A stretch of 64,000 nucleotides of DNA from Pseudomonas sp. ANT_J12 (GCF_008370045.1 NZ_VOBN01000001.1:372001-436000), one strand, 5' to 3'; positions 25,841-35,939 are shown, counted from the stretch's first letter. The notes: generated by a model from the letters alone, not told the origin. A program made the numbers and translations.

Positions 25841-27088
25841 TCAGACGTAACGTTTGTTGCCGCTGTTTTCCGGCGGATGACCTTTGAACACAGCGGGGCC
25901 ATCCATGGTGATTTCCAGTTTGTCACCCTTGCGCGACAGCCACGGGGTCGCTTCGCTGGTGCTCTTGGAGGTCTTGCCGGATGGGCTCAGTTCAATGTGA
26001 TCCAGGTCGATTTCGATCAGGCCAATCACGTAGGTGTAGATCGCGCTGCTGAAAAAACCGTCCTTGAACTCAAAGGCGCATTCGACGATCTGGTCGCCGT
26101 ATTCCATGCGCATTTTCGGTTTCAGCGACGCCACCGAGACGGCGCCGTTGTCCACCGCGGAGTAGACGCTGCAGACCAGCGCGACCTTGCCGCCCATGCG
26201 CTGGGAGATGGCTGGGTTGATTTCGACCGTTTCGATGCCCGGTGCCGACGCACTGGCGCTGACCACGTCGCCGGTGTGGAACACAAAAGGGTCGACGTCA
26301 AAGGCACCGCTCTTGTCGGGCGCCTGGATGATGGACATCCGGCCGTCCGGGCGCAGGATGCCGATGCGCAGGTCGAGGTCGTCGTTGTCCTCGCCATCGC
26401 CGTTGTCCACCCAGGTCGCACTGACCCGGATGACCTTCGGTGCGCTCGGGCCTTTTTCCAGGGACACTTTGTGGCTGGTGCCTGGCTTGTCCAGAGTGAT
26501 GACCGATTTGACGATATTGACTGGTTTGGCGGCGGGAGTCGGGGCCGCTGCCGGGGCAGGCGCGTCGTCCACTTCAATCCCGTAGAGACCGCAGAGCCCG
26601 GCCAGGCCCGAAGCGAACCCCTGCCAGACCGAGCGCGCCTTCATTTGGCCGTTTCGAACGTACAACTCGAGCACGACAATGCCGGTCTCCTGGGAGAACG
26701 CACCCGGCGCGAGTTCCAGCACCTGGTCGCCGACCACCACTTGGGCGCGCAGGTCCTTGACCGCCGCAAAACCGCCGGCGCTGCCATCTTGGGTCAGGGT
26801 GATGGCGATCTTGGTGATGCTGGCCGGCAGGCGCGACAGATCAAAGCCGATACGGTGGCTGACGGTGCCGCTTTGCGTGACCGGGGCGATGAACATGGCG
26901 GCGCCGGACGCGTGTTCCGGGGCGTTGAAGAACACCATGTCGCTGTCGTTCGTCACCTTGCCGGTTTCGGTGACCAGGAAGGCGGTGAGGTTGACGTCCA
27001 GCTGGTCGCCAGCCGCATGGGTGACCACGACATGCCCTTTGGGCAGGCTGAGGGTGGTGTTTTCGCCGGGCTTGAGGGATTGAGTCAA
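25841..27088 (-). CDS. Double-domain TerD-family protein
   Basis: The protein is 415 aa if it starts at the TTG at 27088 (LTQSLKPGENTTLSLP, the usual TerD beginning, with GGAATAGG upstream); an ATG at 27148 would add 20 residues not typical of the family. It contains two TerD (stress/tellurium-resistance) domains, about 1-165 and 200-370, joined by an Ala/Pro linker (APAPAAAPTPAAKP). The second has the acidic calcium-binding stretch DNDDLDLRIGI. No terC, terB or other ter genes are near, so it stands alone. Confidence 0.85.
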   Translation of the reverse strand: MTQSLKPGENTTLSLPKGHVVVTHAAGDQLDVNLTAFLVTETGKVTNDSDMVFFNAPEHASGAAMFIAPVTQSGTVSHRIGFDLSRLPASITKIAITLTQDGSAGGFAAVKDLRAQVVVGDQVLELAPGAFSQETGIVVLELYVRNGQMKARSVWQGFASGLAGLCGLYGIEVDDAPAPAAAPTPAAKPVNIVKSVITLDKPGTSHKVSLEKGPSAPKVIRVSATWVDNGDGEDNDDLDLRIGILRPDGRMSIIQAPDKSGAFDVDPFVFHTGDVVSASASAPGIETVEINPAISQRMGGKVALVCSVYSAVDNGAVSVASLKPKMRMEYGDQIVECAFEFKDGFFSSAIYTYVIGLIEIDLDHIELSPSGKTSKSTSEATPWLSRKGDKLEITMDGPAVFKGHPPENSGNKRYV

Positions 27089-27116
27089 GGGGAGTCGCCT
27101 ATTCCATGGGGTGTAT

Positions 27117-27142
27117 GGCAGCACACTGCAGGTGTGCTGCGC
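27117..27142 (-). promoter_or_regulatory. Hairpin in the TerD-gene leader
   Basis: GCAGCACAC and GTGTGCTGC form a perfect 9-bp stem with a 5-nt loop, about 30 nt upstream of the likely TTG start. It could affect translation of this leader, or be an operator. Confidence 0.35.
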
Positions 27143-27263
27143 CTTCATTGAGAGAGTGCGCGAGCCAGCCAAGGGAAAAGCCTGTGGTTCAGGGCCGTAC
27201 CGCCGGGAGGGAGTTTAACGGCTTGTGTCGGTTTGTCGCGCTTTGTGCGCTTTCTGACACGCA

Positions 27264-27295
27264 TAAAAAAACCGCTCATACAGAGCGGTTTTTTG
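27264..27295 (-). terminator. Terminator of lpxO, possibly two-way
   Basis: AAAACCGCTC / GAGCGGTTTT with A- and T-runs on both sides, 14 bp beyond the lpxO stop codon. Confidence 0.88.
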
Positions 27296-27308
27296 TTCAG
27301 TGGCCGAT

Positions 27309-28247
27309 TCAACCAAACAACCAATACCCCAACAACGTCAGCACCACCACTGCCAGCACCGGGCGCAATACGCGGTAGGCCTTGGGATGCCGACGTTTCC
27401 ACTGTTTGACCACGCCGCTGAACTTGTCAGTGGAATTCTTGCTCCAGGCGTAAACCTGGTTGATCCCGCCGACGCGTTCATCATCAAGGTTCTGCGGTGC
27501 TGTGGCGCGGCCCAGCAAACCGCTGACCCAGCGGTTGATACGGGTCATGACACGGTTGCTCAGCGGTCGCTCGATGTCGCAGAACAGGATGACCCGGGTC
27601 TTCTCGGTTTCGTTCTTGACCCAGTGCACATAAGTTTCGTCGAACATCACGTCCTCGCCATCGCGCCAGGCGTAGACCTGACCGTCGACAAAGATGCGGC
27701 AATCGTCGGAGTTCGGGGTCGACAGCCCCAGGTGATAACGCAGGGACCCGGCGAACGGGTCGCGATGCGGGTTCAAATGGCTGCCGCCCGGCAACAGGGC
27801 AAACATCGCGCCTTTGACATTCGGGATACTGCTGACCAGTGCCACGGTTTTCGGGCACAGGGCTGCTGCCGAGGGCAAAGGCTTGTCGTACCACTTGAGG
27901 TAAAAACGCTTCCAGCCCTTCTTGAAGAACGAGCCAAAACCGGCGTCGTTGTTCTTTTCGGCGGCGCGGATATAGCCCTCGTCGAACAGGTGCATGGCTT
28001 CGTCGCGGATGATTTCCCAGTTGTCCCGCAGCACGTCCAGTTCCGGGAACTTGCTGCGATCCAGGTAGGGTTTAGACGGAACACCGGAAAACAGGTACAT
28101 CAGGGCGTTATAAGGTGCGAACAGCGCCGAATGGTTGACGAACTGACGCAGGACCGGCAACCGTGCCTTGCCGCGCAAATGCACATAGAGCGTACTGCCG
28201 AGGAATAACAGCAACACCGACGCTTTCGCGGCCAGGGAAAAGGTCAT
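27309..28247 (-). CDS. lpxO: Lipid A 2-hydroxylase LpxO
   Basis: This 312-aa Fe(II)/2-oxoglutarate dioxygenase of the aspartyl/asparaginyl beta-hydroxylase family hydroxylates a lipid A acyl chain at the inner membrane. It has an N-terminal membrane anchor (LAAKASVLLLFLGSTLYV), the iron-binding HRD in HLNPHRDPF with a distal His in ETYVHWVKN, and a C-terminal hydrophobic helix. The start at 28247 has AAGGAG upstream; the longer frame to 28271 does not. With eptA it is the second lipid A modification gene in the window. Confidence 0.92.
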   Translation of the reverse strand: MTFSLAAKASVLLLFLGSTLYVHLRGKARLPVLRQFVNHSALFAPYNALMYLFSGVPSKPYLDRSKFPELDVLRDNWEIIRDEAMHLFDEGYIRAAEKNNDAGFGSFFKKGWKRFYLKWYDKPLPSAAALCPKTVALVSSIPNVKGAMFALLPGGSHLNPHRDPFAGSLRYHLGLSTPNSDDCRIFVDGQVYAWRDGEDVMFDETYVHWVKNETEKTRVILFCDIERPLSNRVMTRINRWVSGLLGRATAPQNLDDERVGGINQVYAWSKNSTDKFSGVVKQWKRRHPKAYRVLRPVLAVVVLTLLGYWLFG

Positions 28248-28434
28248 CAACGACTCCTTGAGAATAAACAACTGTGCACCGCGCCATTTACCCGACGTGG
28301 CAGCCGGCCATGATACCCACTACCGGACTGGGGAAAAACCCACCTATCTGAACAAACAGTGTTGAGGATTGCGCAACAAAGCACTTATTAACATAAGGTT
28401 CCTGAACGAAGGCTGACCTGAATCAGCGTTCATC

Positions 28435-28600
28435 CCTGTGACGAGGGGGCTTGTCGGAATGCCGCACCACCCCGTTCGGCTGCGAAGCAGTCCTAAAACC
28501 GGTAAACGCAATTTATCTGATATATCGAGGCGGCCGGTTTTAGGGCCGCTGCGCAGCCCAACGGGGTGGTGCGGCATTCCGACAAGCCCCCTCGCCACAA
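28435..28600. repeat. REP pair, family B variant
   Basis: ACGAGGGGGCTTGTCGGAAT and its inverse; the usual TTGCCCCCGTT core is replaced by TTGTCGGAATGCCGCACCAC. It sits between the lpxO promoter region and the cysK 3' end. The remaining 28272-28434 is AT-richer promoter-like DNA without a clear motif. Confidence 0.88.
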
Positions 28601-28611
28601 TGGTCAGCGAG

Positions 28612-29586
28612 TTATTGCTGGGTCTCCGCCTCGGTAAACAGATCACTGAACAACATGCTCGACAGGTAACGCTCGCCCGAGTCCGGCAGGATCACCACAA
28701 TCGTCTTGCCCTGCATTTCCGGGGTTTCGGCCAGGCGCACTGCCACCGCCATCGCCGCACCGCAAGAGATCCCGCACAAAATCCCCTCTTCCTGCATCAG
28801 GCGCAGGGCCATGGCCTTGGATTCGTCATCGGTTACCAGTTCGACCCGGTCAACCATCGACAAATCGAGGTTCTTCGGCACAAAACCGGCGCCAATGCCC
28901 TGGATCTTGTGCGGGCTCGGCTTGATCTCTTCACCGGCCAGTTTCTGGGTAATCACCGGCGACGACACCGGTTCCACGGCCACCGAGAGAATCGGTTTGC
29001 CTTGGGTATTCTTGATATACCGCGAAACACCGGTAATGGTTCCGCCCGTTCCGACGCCTGCCACCAGTACATCGACCGCACCGTCGGTGTCGTTCCAGAT
29101 TTCCGGGCCGGTGGTTTTTTCGTGGATCGCCGGGTTGGCCGGGTTTTCGAACTGTGCCGGCATGAAGTACTTGGCCGGGTCGCTGGCGAGAATTTCCGCA
29201 GCCTTTTCAATCGCGCCTTTCATGCCCTTGGCGGGCTCGGTCAGCACCAGCTCAGCCCCCAACGCCTTGAGCACCTTGCGCCGCTCGATACTCATGGACG
29301 CCGGCATGGTCAGCATCAGCTTGTAACCACGGGCGGCGGCCACAAACGCCAGGCCGATGCCGGTATTGCCCGACGTCGGCTCCACGATGGTCATGCCAGG
29401 CTTGAGTTTGCCGGTGCTTTCGGCGTCCCAGATCATGTTCGCGCCGATCCGGCACTTGACCGAGTAACCGGGGTTGCGTCCCTCGATCTTGGCCAGGATG
29501 GTCACGCCCCGAGGCGCGATGCGATTGATCTGCACCAGCGGTGTATTACCGATGGAATGGGCGTTGTCAGCGAAAATACGGCTCAT
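28612..29586 (-). CDS. cysK: Cysteine synthase A (O-acetylserine sulfhydrylase)
   Basis: This 324-aa PLP enzyme makes cysteine from O-acetylserine and sulfide. The PLP lysine is in [10 protein letters not shown] (Lys44). The substrate-binding TSGNTGIG and the phosphate-binding GTGGTITG are intact. The length and the [16 protein letters not shown] C-terminus (here [13 protein letters not shown]) match CysK rather than CysM. It is divergent from the DUF748 gene. Confidence 0.96.
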   Translation of the reverse strand: MSRIFADNAHSIGNTPLVQINRIAPRGVTILAKIEGRNPGYSVKCRIGANMIWDAESTGKLKPGMTIVEPTSGNTGIGLAFVAAARGYKLMLTMPASMSIERRKVLKALGAELVLTEPAKGMKGAIEKAAEILASDPAKYFMPAQFENPANPAIHEKTTGPEIWNDTDGAVDVLVAGVGTGGTITGVSRYIKNTQGKPILSVAVEPVSSPVITQKLAGEEIKPSPHKIQGIGAGFVPKNLDLSMVDRVELVTDDESKAMALRLMQEEGILCGISCGAAMAVAVRLAETPEMQGKTIVVILPDSGERYLSSMLFSDLFTEAETQQ

Positions 29587-29713
29587 GGCTGGGTCCTTAT
29601 GCAGCGTTGAATTAGCTGTTCAAGGTATGCCTGTTGCCGAGGGTCGTCCAGTCAGGTCGAACGTCCGCCGGCGCCAGCAGTCAATGGCTTTACATTGCCA
29701 AGGAATTGCCATC

Positions 29714-30790
29714 ATGAAACGTCGATACAGTTGGCCCCTTTGGACCCTCGCCGGCCTCGTTATCCTGTTGGTCGCCCTGGACATCGCCTTGCCCTATATG
29801 GTGCGCAATTACCTCAACGACAAACTCGCGGACATGGGCGACTACCGTGGCCAGGTGGTCGATGTGGACCTGGCCCTGTGGCGCGGCGCCTACAAGATCA
29901 ACGGGCTGAAGATCGTCAAGGTCGACGGCAAGGTGCCGGTGCCTTTCGTCAACGCGCCGCTGATCGACCTCTCGGTGAGTTGGCACTCCCTGTGGTACGA
30001 CCATGCCGTGGTGGCCGAGGTGCAGTTCATCAACCCCGAAGTGAACTTCGTCGATGGCGGGGCCAACAAACAGAACTCCCAGACCGGTCGCGGCACTGAC
30101 TGGCGCGCTCAATTGAGCAAACTGCTGCCGTTTACCCTGAACGAAGTGCGGATCAACGACGGCAAAATCAGCTTCAGGAACTTCAACTCCACGCCGCCGG
30201 TGAACATGAACGCCACCCAGGTTAACGCCAGCCTCTATAACCTGACCAACGTGGTCGACACCCAAGGCAAGCGCGACGCCCGTTTCGAAGGCAAGGCCCT
30301 GCTGCTGGGCCACGCCCCGCTGGAAACCACCGCCACCTTCGACCCCCTGAGCAACTTCGAAGACTTCGAATTCCGCCTGCGGGCCAAGGACATCGAACTC
30401 AAACGCATGAACGACTTCGCCTCGGCTTACGGCAAATTCGATTTCAATGCCGGCCACGGCGACGTGGTGATCGAAGCCGAAGCCAACAAGGGCCAGCTAA
30501 AGGGTTACATCAAACCGTTGCTGCGAGACGTTGAAGTGTTCAACTGGCAGCAGGACGTCGAGAACAAAAACAAAGGGATCTTGCGCTCCGTCTGGGAAGC
30601 CATCGTCGGCAGCACCGAAACCGTGCTGAAGAACCAGCGCAAGAACCAGTTCGCCACCAAAGTTGAACTCAGCGGCAACGTGCACCAGCAAGATATCAGC
30701 GCGTTCCAGGCGTTTTTGCAGATTTTGCGTAATGGTTTCGTCCAGGCGTTCAATGCGCGGTATGAACAGCCGAAGCCGGATAAGGGTTAA
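29714..30790 (+). CDS. DUF748-family membrane-anchored protein
   Basis: The protein is 358 aa from the ATG at 29714. A single N-terminal membrane helix (WTLAGLVILLVALDIALPYM) anchors a large periplasmic part. It has the AsmA/TamB-like repeats of DUF748 (MNATQVNASLYNLTN, HAPLETTATFDPLSNFEDF), suggesting an envelope role such as lipid transport or assembly; the exact function is unknown. The upstream frame to 29474 is antisense to cysK and not coding. Confidence 0.85.
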   Translation: MKRRYSWPLWTLAGLVILLVALDIALPYMVRNYLNDKLADMGDYRGQVVDVDLALWRGAYKINGLKIVKVDGKVPVPFVNAPLIDLSVSWHSLWYDHAVVAEVQFINPEVNFVDGGANKQNSQTGRGTDWRAQLSKLLPFTLNEVRINDGKISFRNFNSTPPVNMNATQVNASLYNLTNVVDTQGKRDARFEGKALLLGHAPLETTATFDPLSNFEDFEFRLRAKDIELKRMNDFASAYGKFDFNAGHGDVVIEAEANKGQLKGYIKPLLRDVEVFNWQQDVENKNKGILRSVWEAIVGSTETVLKNQRKNQFATKVELSGNVHQQDISAFQAFLQILRNGFVQAFNARYEQPKPDKG

Positions 30791-30934
30791 GTCACCAAGT
30801 GACGCCCCATTCAGAGACTGAATAACCCGTCTGCGTTCACAGTCGACCGGGCAGCGCGTTATAGTCGGGGCATCATAAATGTCGCGTCCCGCCCTGCCCC
30901 GTTCAGGCCGGCGTTACCGTTCGAGGATTAGCAG

Positions 30935-31780
30935 ATGAAGTTCGAAGGCACCCAGGCCTACGTCGCCACCGATGACCTGAAGCTGGCGGTCAACGCCGCC
31001 ATCACCCTGGAGCGTCCGCTGCTGGTCAAGGGCGAGCCGGGCACGGGCAAGACCATGCTCGCCGAGCAATTGGCCGAGTCCTTTGGCGCCCGGTTGATCA
31101 CCTGGCACATCAAGTCCACGACCAAGGCGCATCAGGGCCTGTATGAGTACGACGCGGTCAGCCGCTTGCGCGATTCGCAACTGGGCACCGAGAAGGTCCA
31201 CGACGTGCGCAATTACCTGAAGAAGGGCAAGTTGTGGGAAGCCTTCGAGTCCGAGGAGCGGGTGATCCTGCTGATTGACGAGATCGACAAGGCTGACATC
31301 GAGTTCCCGAACGACTTGCTGCAAGAACTCGACAAGATGGAGTTCTACGTTTACGAGATCGACGAGACCATCAAGGCCAAGGTTCGCCCGATCATCATCA
31401 TCACTTCCAACAACGAGAAAGAGCTGCCAGACGCGTTCCTGCGCCGCTGCTTCTTCCACTACATCGCGTTCCCGGACCGCACCACGATGCAGCGCATCGT
31501 CGACGTGCATTACCCGAACATCAAGAAAGACCTGGTCAGCGAAGCGCTGGACGTGTTCTTCGACGTGCGCAAAGTGCCGGGCCTGAAGAAGAAGCCTTCG
31601 ACCTCGGAACTGGTGGACTGGCTGAAACTGCTGATGGCCGACAACATCGGCGAAGCGGTGCTGCGCGAGCGCGATCCGACCAAGGCCATCCCGCCGCTGG
31701 CTGGAGCCCTGGTGAAGAACGAACAGGACGTGCAATTGCTTGAGCGCCTGGCGTTCATGAGCCGTCGCGGCACCCGCTAA
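30935..31780 (+). CDS. MoxR-type AAA+ ATPase
   Basis: This 281-aa AAA+ protein has Walker A GEPGTGKT (33-40), Walker B VILLIDEIDKAD and the sensor 1 ITSNNEKELP. MoxR ATPases act as chaperones that insert cofactors or remodel complexes together with a partner VWA protein, here encoded 13 bp downstream. The client complex is unknown; no dehydrogenase or metal-cofactor gene is adjacent. A TATAGT-like -10 lies near 30860. Confidence 0.93.
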   Translation: MKFEGTQAYVATDDLKLAVNAAITLERPLLVKGEPGTGKTMLAEQLAESFGARLITWHIKSTTKAHQGLYEYDAVSRLRDSQLGTEKVHDVRNYLKKGKLWEAFESEERVILLIDEIDKADIEFPNDLLQELDKMEFYVYEIDETIKAKVRPIIIITSNNEKELPDAFLRRCFFHYIAFPDRTTMQRIVDVHYPNIKKDLVSEALDVFFDVRKVPGLKKKPSTSELVDWLKLLMADNIGEAVLRERDPTKAIPPLAGALVKNEQDVQLLERLAFMSRRGTR

Positions 31781-31793
31781 GAGGCTGACCGCC

Positions 31794-32972
31794 ATGCTGC
31801 TCAACCTGTTTAATGAAATGCGTGCCGCCAAGGTGCCGGTCTCGGTGCGCGAGTTGCTGGACCTGATCAACGCGCTGAAACAGCGCGTGGTCTTCGCCGA
31901 CATGGACGAGTTTTATTACTTGGCCCGGGCGATCCTGGTGAAGGACGAAAAGCATTTCGACAAGTTCGACCGCGCCTTCGGTGCCTACTTCAATGGCCTG
32001 GAAAAACTCGACGATCACCTTCAGGCGTTGATCCCCGAAGACTGGCTGCGCAAGGAGTTCGAACGCTCCCTGAGCGATGAAGAGCGCGCGCAAATCCAGT
32101 CCCTCGGCGGTCTGGACAAGCTGATCGAAGAGTTCAAGAAACGCCTGGAAGAACAGAAAGAACGCCACGCCGGCGGCAACAAGTGGATCGGCACCGGCGG
32201 CACCAGCCCGTTCGGTTCCGGCGGCTTCAACCCGGAAGGCATCCGGGTCGGCGATGCCGGCAAGCGTCAGGGCAAAGCGGTGAAAGTCTGGGACCAGCGC
32301 GAGTACAAGAACCTCGACGACTCGGTGGAACTGGGCACGCGCAACATCAAGGTCGCCCTGCGCCGGTTGCGCAAATTTGCGCGTCAGGGTGCGGCGGAAG
32401 AGCTGGACATCGATGGCACTATCGACCATACCGCCCGGGATGCTGGCCTGCTGAACATCCAGATGCGGCCGGAGCGGCGCAACACCGTCAAGCTGTTGCT
32501 GCTGTTCGACATCGGCGGCTCGATGGACGCCCACGTGAAGATTTGCGAAGAGCTGTTCTCGGCCTGCAAGACCGAGTTCAAGCACTTGGAGTATTTCTAC
32601 TTCCACAACTTCGTCTATGAATCGGTGTGGAAGAACAATATGCGCCGCACCTCCGAGCGCTTTTCGACCCAGGATTTGCTGCACAAATACGGCGCCGACT
32701 ACAAGGTGATCTTCATCGGCGACGCCGCCATGGCGCCCTACGAAATCACCCAGGCTGGCGGCAGCGTCGAGCACTGGAACGAAGAGCCGGGCTATTTGTG
32801 GATGCAACGCTTCATGGAGAAGTACAAGAAGCTGATCTGGATTAACCCGTATCCGAAAGACACCTGGGGCTATACCTCGTCGACCAACATTGTTCGGGAT
32901 TTGATTGAAGACCGGATGTACCCGCTGACGCTGCGGGGGTTGGAAGAAGGGATGCGGTTTCTTTCCAAGTAG
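31794..32972 (+). CDS. VWA-domain protein, CoxE-like partner of MoxR
   Basis: This 392-aa protein pairs with the upstream MoxR. The C-terminal half is a von Willebrand A domain whose metal site reads DIGGSMD (about 238-244) instead of the usual DxSxS. The N-terminal half is helical, with a Gly-rich linker (GTGGTSPFGSGGFN). CoxE-type proteins assist metal or cofactor insertion in other bacteria; the client here is unknown. Confidence 0.9.
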   Translation: MLLNLFNEMRAAKVPVSVRELLDLINALKQRVVFADMDEFYYLARAILVKDEKHFDKFDRAFGAYFNGLEKLDDHLQALIPEDWLRKEFERSLSDEERAQIQSLGGLDKLIEEFKKRLEEQKERHAGGNKWIGTGGTSPFGSGGFNPEGIRVGDAGKRQGKAVKVWDQREYKNLDDSVELGTRNIKVALRRLRKFARQGAAEELDIDGTIDHTARDAGLLNIQMRPERRNTVKLLLLFDIGGSMDAHVKICEELFSACKTEFKHLEYFYFHNFVYESVWKNNMRRTSERFSTQDLLHKYGADYKVIFIGDAAMAPYEITQAGGSVEHWNEEPGYLWMQRFMEKYKKLIWINPYPKDTWGYTSSTNIVRDLIEDRMYPLTLRGLEEGMRFLSK

Positions 32973-32978
32973 CGTACC

Positions 32979-33489
32979 GATCGTTCCCACGCTCCCGCGT
33001 GGGAATTCCGCCCGGGACGCTCTGCGTCCCCTGTGACGCGGAGCGTCACTGGATGCATTCCCACGCAGAGCGTGGGAACGATCAGTGTGAAGCAAACCGC
33101 CAATGGTCTGCCGATCATTGAGGCGCACAATCGGCTGTCCATCCGGCGGCACCTGCACCGCGCCCAGCGGGATGCCTTACCGATCGTTCCCACGCTCCCG
33201 CGTGGGAATGCCGCCCGGGACGCTCTGCGTCCCCTGTGACGCGGAGCGTCACTGGATGCATTCCCACGCAGAGCGTGGGAACGATTACTGTGAAGCAAAC
33301 CGCCAATGGTCTGCCGATCATTGAGCAACACAATCGGCTGCCCATCCGGCGGCACCTGCACGGCGCCCAGCGGGATGCCTTACCGATCGTTCCCACGCTC
33401 CCGCGTGGGAATGCCGCCCGGGACGCTCTGCGTCCCCTGCGACGCGGAGCGTCACTGGATGCATTCCCACGCAGAGCGTGGGAACGATC
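32979..33489. repeat. 203-bp tandem array: family C REP plus a pxpC 3' fragment
   Basis: REP pairs begin at 32979, 33182 and 33385, exactly 203 bp apart. Between them are 98-bp pieces (33084-33181 and 33287-33384) made of the last codons of pxpC fused at AACCGC to an internal pxpC segment equal to 33633-33717. The second piece is identical to the gene over about 85 bp; the first has diverged. This is a recent amplification at the 3' end of pxpC. Confidence 0.93.
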
Positions 33490-34414
33490 ACTGTGAAGCA
33501 AACCGCTGCAAATACCCGACCTGCTCCCGATGCGCCACGTCCTGCACCACCGGCCGCAACCTGACCTTCGCCCCCGGCAGACACTGCGCCAGCCGCGCCA
33601 AGGCCAACGGCGTCAACGCCCCCAAACGCGGATAACCGCCAATGGTCTGCCGATCATTGAGCAACACAATCGGCTGCCCATCCGGCGGCACCTGCACGGC
33701 GCCCAGCGGGATGCCTTCGGAGATCATCGGTTTGCCCTGATATTCCAGCGGCATGCCCAGCAGGCGAATGCCCATGCGGTCGGCACGACTGTCCAATTCC
33801 CAGACACTGTTGAACGCGTCGAACAGACTTTGCCCGCTGAACGCACCAATCTGCGCGCCGAGCACCAGGTCCAGCGGTGCATTGAGTTTGAAATCCGGGA
33901 CATGCTCCTGCGGCAATTCGCGCAACAGGATTAATCCGCTGCCCGAATAGCTCAACGGCGCGTCCTTGGCCAACGGCCGGCCCATGCAATCGAGTCCACC
34001 AAGTTCTTCGCGAACCACCGTCGAACTGCTGCCCAACACCTTCGGCGCATCAAACCCGCCCGGCGCGGCGAGATAGGCCCGAGCGCCAAGCAGCGGCTGG
34101 GTGAATTGCAGCCGCTGACCTTTGTGCAGCCTGAAACTGCGCCACGGCGCCAACGCCTCGCCATCCACTTGCGCGCCCAGATCCGCGCCGGCCAACGCCA
34201 ATACACAATCCTCTTCGGCCACCACGCTAAAGCCACCGAGGGTGATTTCGATCACCGGCGCATCCAGCCCATTGCCGAGCAGCCAATTGGCCCACGACAT
34301 CGACCGCCAATCCAGCCCGCCACCCTGGGTCACGCCCAGGTGCCGCACGCCGAATCGGCCGGCATCCTGCAACAGGCACAGCGGCGTACTTGCTGCAATT
34401 TTTAGACGGCTCAT
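33488..34414 (-). CDS. pxpC: 5-oxoprolinase subunit C (biotin-dependent carboxyltransferase family)
   Basis: This 308-aa protein is a subunit of the ATP-dependent 5-oxoprolinase that opens pyroglutamate to glutamate. It carries the KipA/AHS2 domain, including FGVRHLGVTQGGGLDW near the N-terminus and PDGQPIVLLNDRQTIGGYP near the C-terminus. Its start overlaps the pxpB stop (ATGA). Its own stop TGA lies in the GATCA end of a REP, so the C-terminus was probably set by the repeat. The last 170 bp are the source of the tandem array downstream. Confidence 0.94.
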   Translation of the reverse strand: MSRLKIAASTPLCLLQDAGRFGVRHLGVTQGGGLDWRSMSWANWLLGNGLDAPVIEITLGGFSVVAEEDCVLALAGADLGAQVDGEALAPWRSFRLHKGQRLQFTQPLLGARAYLAAPGGFDAPKVLGSSSTVVREELGGLDCMGRPLAKDAPLSYSGSGLILLRELPQEHVPDFKLNAPLDLVLGAQIGAFSGQSLFDAFNSVWELDSRADRMGIRLLGMPLEYQGKPMISEGIPLGAVQVPPDGQPIVLLNDRQTIGGYPRLGALTPLALARLAQCLPGAKVRLRPVVQDVAHREQVGYLQRFASQ

Positions 34415-35115
34415 GCCTGGGCCTCCAGTGGCGTGTCGTCTCCGCCCAGGTTGATGAACTCGGCATGGCTGACGGCTTCGAAGCGCACCGTGTCGCCGGG
34501 CTGCATCAGGCTGTAGCCGTCCCGCTCGCGGTCGAACAGTTTGGCCGGGGTGCGGCCGATCAGGTTCCAGCCGCCGGGGGACACTACCGGGTAAGCGGCG
34601 GTTTGCCGCTCGGCAATGCCGACGCTGCCCGCCGCGACTTTCTTGCGCGGCGTGTTCAGGCGCGGGGCTGCGAGGATTTCCTCTACCAACCCCATGAAGG
34701 CAAACCCCGGGGCGAAGCCCAGTGCGAACACTTGGTACTCACGCTCGCTGTGGCAGCGGATCACCTCGTCCATCGCCAAGCCGCTGCGTTGAGACAACAG
34801 ACTCAATTCGGGACCCACGCTCAAGTCATACCAGACCGGCAGCACATGGCATTTGCCACCGGCACTGGCATTGGGCGACAGATCGATCAACGCCTCAGCG
34901 ATCAATTCCCGCGCCTGGGCCGGGCTCAGCGCGGTCAGGTCGTAATGCACCATCAATGTCGTGTAGGACGGCACCAAATCGATCAAATGCCCGGCAAACG
35001 CAGCGCGCAGACTTTCGCTGGCCGCGAGCATCCATGGCATGTTCGCTTCGGCGATTTCATCGAACAGGCGCACCATCAGGCAATCCAGCGCGACCACTTC
35101 CACCCGTGGTTTCAT
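34411..35115 (-). CDS. pxpB: 5-oxoprolinase subunit B
   Basis: This 234-aa KipI/AHS1-family protein partners PxpC in the 5-oxoprolinase complex. It shows the family segments [25 protein letters not shown] and [20 protein letters not shown]. The ATG overlaps the pxpA stop and its stop overlaps the pxpC start, so the three subunits are translationally coupled. Confidence 0.94.
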   Translation of the reverse strand: MKPRVEVVALDCLMVRLFDEIAEANMPWMLAASESLRAAFAGHLIDLVPSYTTLMVHYDLTALSPAQARELIAEALIDLSPNASAGGKCHVLPVWYDLSVGPELSLLSQRSGLAMDEVIRCHSEREYQVFALGFAPGFAFMGLVEEILAAPRLNTPRKKVAAGSVGIAERQTAAYPVVSPGGWNLIGRTPAKLFDRERDGYSLMQPGDTVRFEAVSHAEFINLGGDDTPLEAQA

Positions 35116-35864
35116 GACGCGCTCTGCTGGTTCAAGGCCTCACGGATACGGCGCACGGCCGCCACCGAACTGGCGTTGTCGCCGTGCACGCACAGGGTGT
35201 TGGCCCGCAAGTGCAAAGCGCTGCCGTCATTGGCCGTGAGGTGATCGCCACGGGCGATGATCAGCGCTTGTTCGATGATCTTCTCCGGATCGTGATGCAC
35301 CGCCCCCGGCAATTGCCGCGAGACCAGCATCCCGGCGCTGTCGTAGGCGCGGTCGGCGAAGACTTCGAACCACAGGGTCACGCCGTACTCATCGCCCAAT
35401 TGCTGCGCGGCGCTGTTGTCGCGGGTGGCCATCAGCATCAGCGGCAAGGTGCGGTCATAGGCGGCCACAGCCTGGATCACCGCGCGCAATTGCGCCGGGT
35501 TGGCCATCATGTCGTTGTACATCGCGCCGTGGGGTTTGACGTAGCTGACCTTGCCGCCCTGGGCCCGGCAGATGCCGTCGAGGGCGCCGATCTGGTAATG
35601 CAGAATGTCTTGCAGTTCCTGGGCGGTGTAGGCCATGGAACGCCGGCCGAAGCCGACCAGGTCTTGATACGCCGGGTGCGCGCCGATCTGTACGCCATGG
35701 CTCAGGGCCAGGCTGACGGTCTTGCGCATGATGCTCGGGTCGCCGGCATGGAAGCCGCAGGCGATGTTGGCGCAATCAATGAAAGGCATGACCTCGGCGT
35801 CCAGACCCATGGTCCAGTTGCCGAAGCTTTCGCCGATGTCGCAGTTCAATAGCAGGCGGCTCAC
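35112..35864 (-). CDS. pxpA: 5-oxoprolinase subunit A (LamB/YcsF family)
   Basis: The protein is 250 aa from a GTG at 35864 with CAGGAG eight bases upstream; the ATG at 35885 has no ribosome site and adds a segment absent from relatives. The family signature [14 protein letters not shown] and [11 protein letters not shown] are present, with [12 protein letters not shown] downstream. It is the first of three overlapping pxp genes, 75 bp after the MFS transporter gene. Confidence 0.94.
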   Translation of the reverse strand: MSRLLLNCDIGESFGNWTMGLDAEVMPFIDCANIACGFHAGDPSIMRKTVSLALSHGVQIGAHPAYQDLVGFGRRSMAYTAQELQDILHYQIGALDGICRAQGGKVSYVKPHGAMYNDMMANPAQLRAVIQAVAAYDRTLPLMLMATRDNSAAQQLGDEYGVTLWFEVFADRAYDSAGMLVSRQLPGAVHHDPEKIIEQALIIARGDHLTANDGSALHLRANTLCVHGDNASSVAAVRRIREALNQQSAS

Positions 35865-35939
35865 GGTGAACACTCCTGTAGGCATATTCTTTTTTTACTG
35901 CCGGGACATGCTTGTAAAACATGCCCGGCAGATTATCAG

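Noticed and set aside
33046..33635. Several short open frames in the 203-bp array
   Set aside because: They translate REP sequence and pxpC fragments in repeating form and are not genes.
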